A stretch of DNA of 64,000 nucleotides from Malachius bipustulatus (taxonomy: Eukaryota > Arthropoda > Insecta > Coleoptera > Melyridae), in assembly GCA_910589415.1 (NCBI GenBank), contig OU342630.1:25143867-25207866 (forward strand), written 5' to 3'. The notes under the pieces are model-generated. The model made no database searches. It worked only from the letters and a program-made list of their open reading frames with translations, and was not told where the DNA came from. Shown here piece by piece: positions 62,216 through 64,000 of this stretch (its first letter is position 1; each line of letters starts with the position of its first letter). A program made the translations under genes and the position numbers.

Positions 62216-64000
62216 AAGGGAAGCCGAAAAAATCTATCTGAAAAAAATTACAAAAAACTCAATTTTTCTGATTATTAATTAGTTTCCAGTGAAGCAGCAG
62301 ACGTTTTAAAGAAAAACTTCAAGAGTCAGAAGGCGATTTATACTTCTACAGGGGATTAACCCTCTTATTCTCAAAAATTACGAAAAAATTTACGCATATT
62401 CTTTAGACAAAAATAAGCAAACTTTTTCTTCATACTCCTCCCTTCTTTTGTAAAAAATATCAAGACAAATAATGCATAGACCTTCATTTGATGATTTTAC
62501 TGAGAAGGAAGAGTTTTAGCAGAGAAACTCCAAGAAACAAAAAAATACTTATTTTTATCAAAGAATATGCCTGATTTTTTTCAGAGTTTTTCGGGCAACA
62601 AATAAGCGGCCCATTATTTGAGGTTTCCAGCTCCGAAGAGGGCCACGTGAACTTCTTTACTTAGTAAAATGCCCAATAGTAATGTACCAAACTAAATAAG
62701 TATAAACAGAGAAGATAACATACACCGCAGCATCACCTCAGAATCTCAGCATCTCAAAAGATTTGTATTCGTTCATCTACTTCATCTACCTTCTAATAGT
62801 GTTTTAATGCAGTTTTTCTTGGGTGTTGTATTCATAACTTTGATAGATCCATCGTTGTGATTAGAATTGCTTTTAAACCAAGACGCAGACAGAATGTGGT
62901 TCCTAAAACAATTATTTCGCATTCAGGAAGAGTTTTTTCGATTTATTTAAAATAATTTTTATTACCTACAAGAGCGTGAAACAACATTGATTGCACTTAC
63001 CTTTCAAAAGTCAACAAATATGCGAAAGTTTTACGTTATACTGTTATTAATTGGGTAAATTATTATAAATTATATTTCTAAATAGTTTCAAGGTAAAATT
63101 CATCTAAAATTTATTATTAGTTTGATAAAATACTCAAATTAAATAAATCAAATTTTACACAATTGCAAAACTAAACGTCAGATTATGTCAAAATGAGAAT
63201 TGATATCTAAAGGCAGCTTCATTTTAGTTTAGAAATCGTCCGCAATGCGCGATGCGCTACCGGAATGCGCGTGAACAGTGTACCCATTTTCGTCCGTCGA
63301 TCTGACGGTCTCTTTATAGTATGTTGTCTCTGGTTCTCTGTATTTGAATCAACGCCTCATATCCGTGACGTCTCTATAGACAATACAAAAGACGCTTGCA
63401 GCTCTTGTATGCTGCTTTCTCTGAATGCACACCAATTGAATTAGAATCTAAATTCTAAATCCCAAAGAATTCTCAAATTTTAAATAGTTTTTACTGTTGT
63501 GAATAATTATTTATGGCACTATTATGTAATACATATTTCATATTCTATTATGGTTTTTGTTTCAAACCAAGCGTCCTTGGATTAAATATCATCAATCAAT
63601 GATAATTATCAAAATGTTGCCTCTTAGCACCTTATTGTCAGCGAAACCTGCTTATGTCATCGATTTTTTGATTTATTTGGAATAAGCCATTCATGCATGT
63701 CGACAAAAGATTAGTTCAGATTTGTAACTTCGGTTTTTTAACAAAATTTTGTTTATAATTTTCAGTGTCTATCACACTTGGCAATTCATCTAGAATATAA
63801 TACTGATATTATCTTCATTTACGGGTTTTTCAACAGTCGTGCTACTCATGCAGTATCGACTATCAAGATGCAGTAGTATGGTCTGTATATACCTACATAC
63901 GACATATTCTTTGCAGTTTACCAGACGTGGCCCGTTCGATGTCATCTAGAACGAGACCGGGCAGAAATACACGTCGAGCCGCAGTAGCTCATCCCTATTA
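62216..64000. other. Gene-free right end of the window
   Basis: No repeats with paired ends, no protein family on either strand and no RNA gene found in 1.8 kb. 63236-63300 is locally GC-richer (GCAATGCGCGATGCGC). It could be unique intergenic DNA or part of a gene continuing beyond the window. Confidence 0.4.

Noticed and set aside
1..64000. Endogenous retrovirus or LTR retrotransposon
   Set aside because: No gag, protease, integrase or paired LTRs could be recognised. All RT fragments fit non-LTR, DIRS or Penelope groups.

Overview
The window looks like a stretch of an insect nuclear genome. It is AT-rich and almost entirely built of transposable elements, and the one host gene I can recognise is a spliced insect odorant receptor (7tm_6 type). 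The order is not fixed by the sequence; a beetle or another TE-rich insect would fit. There are no bacterial operons, rRNA genes, CRISPR arrays or convincing functional tRNA genes.

Host gene. Six + strand exons make an odorant receptor of about 395 residues spanning 29070-51878: 29070-29283, 43721-44187, 46442-46549, 46614-46803, 51623-51778 and 51828-51878. Splice phases agree at every junction except exon 2/exon 3. There a 2.25-kb element (44188-46436) with ~33-bp inverted ends and a TATA repeat has landed in coding sequence, so this allele may be broken. Intron 1 (14.4 kb) holds two open non-LTR retrotransposons and a large foldback element. Intron 4 (4.8 kb) also holds repeats.

Layout. 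1-5.9 kb: hairpin repeats, decayed RTE-like and Jockey/CR1-like reverse transcriptase fragments. 5.9-11.3 kb: a CAGGGTG foldback, DIRS-like fragments, a SINE-like insert with a 22-bp target duplication, and a PIF/Harbinger relic with a broken MADF gene. 11.3-17.7 kb: a DIRS tyrosine-recombinase gene split by a full-length non-LTR element, itself split by two DNA elements. 17.9-22.6 kb: foldback, Harbinger relic with TAA duplication, mariner-type relic, 169-bp satellite and a 1.4-kb inverted-repeat element. 22.7-28.7 kb: a 5.9-kb interval bounded by matching 52-bp CAGGGTG inverted ends, containing a foldback, a DD41D mariner-type element with 122-bp ends, a repeated ~610-bp unit and an RNase H fragment. 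29.4-40.6 kb: one palindromic element split by two intact non-LTR elements facing tail to tail and by a 611-bp CAGGGTG element. 40.9-46.5 kb: CAGGGTG elements and the receptor insertion, with a Penelope-like fragment and a SINE. 47-64 kb: receptor 3' exons, decayed non-LTR fragments (including one R2/R4-like), many CAGGGTG foldbacks, and about 1.8 kb at the end with nothing identified.

Main theme. At least a dozen different elements end in CAGGGTG/CACCCTG next to TA. One encodes a DD41D mariner/Tc1-type transposase. Another, a 1.2-kb near-perfect palindrome (60706-61907), has at its hinge the first ten codons of a related transposase, which suggests these foldbacks are inverted 5' halves of mariner-type elements. 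Several also carry smaller CAGGGTG palindromes at their centres.
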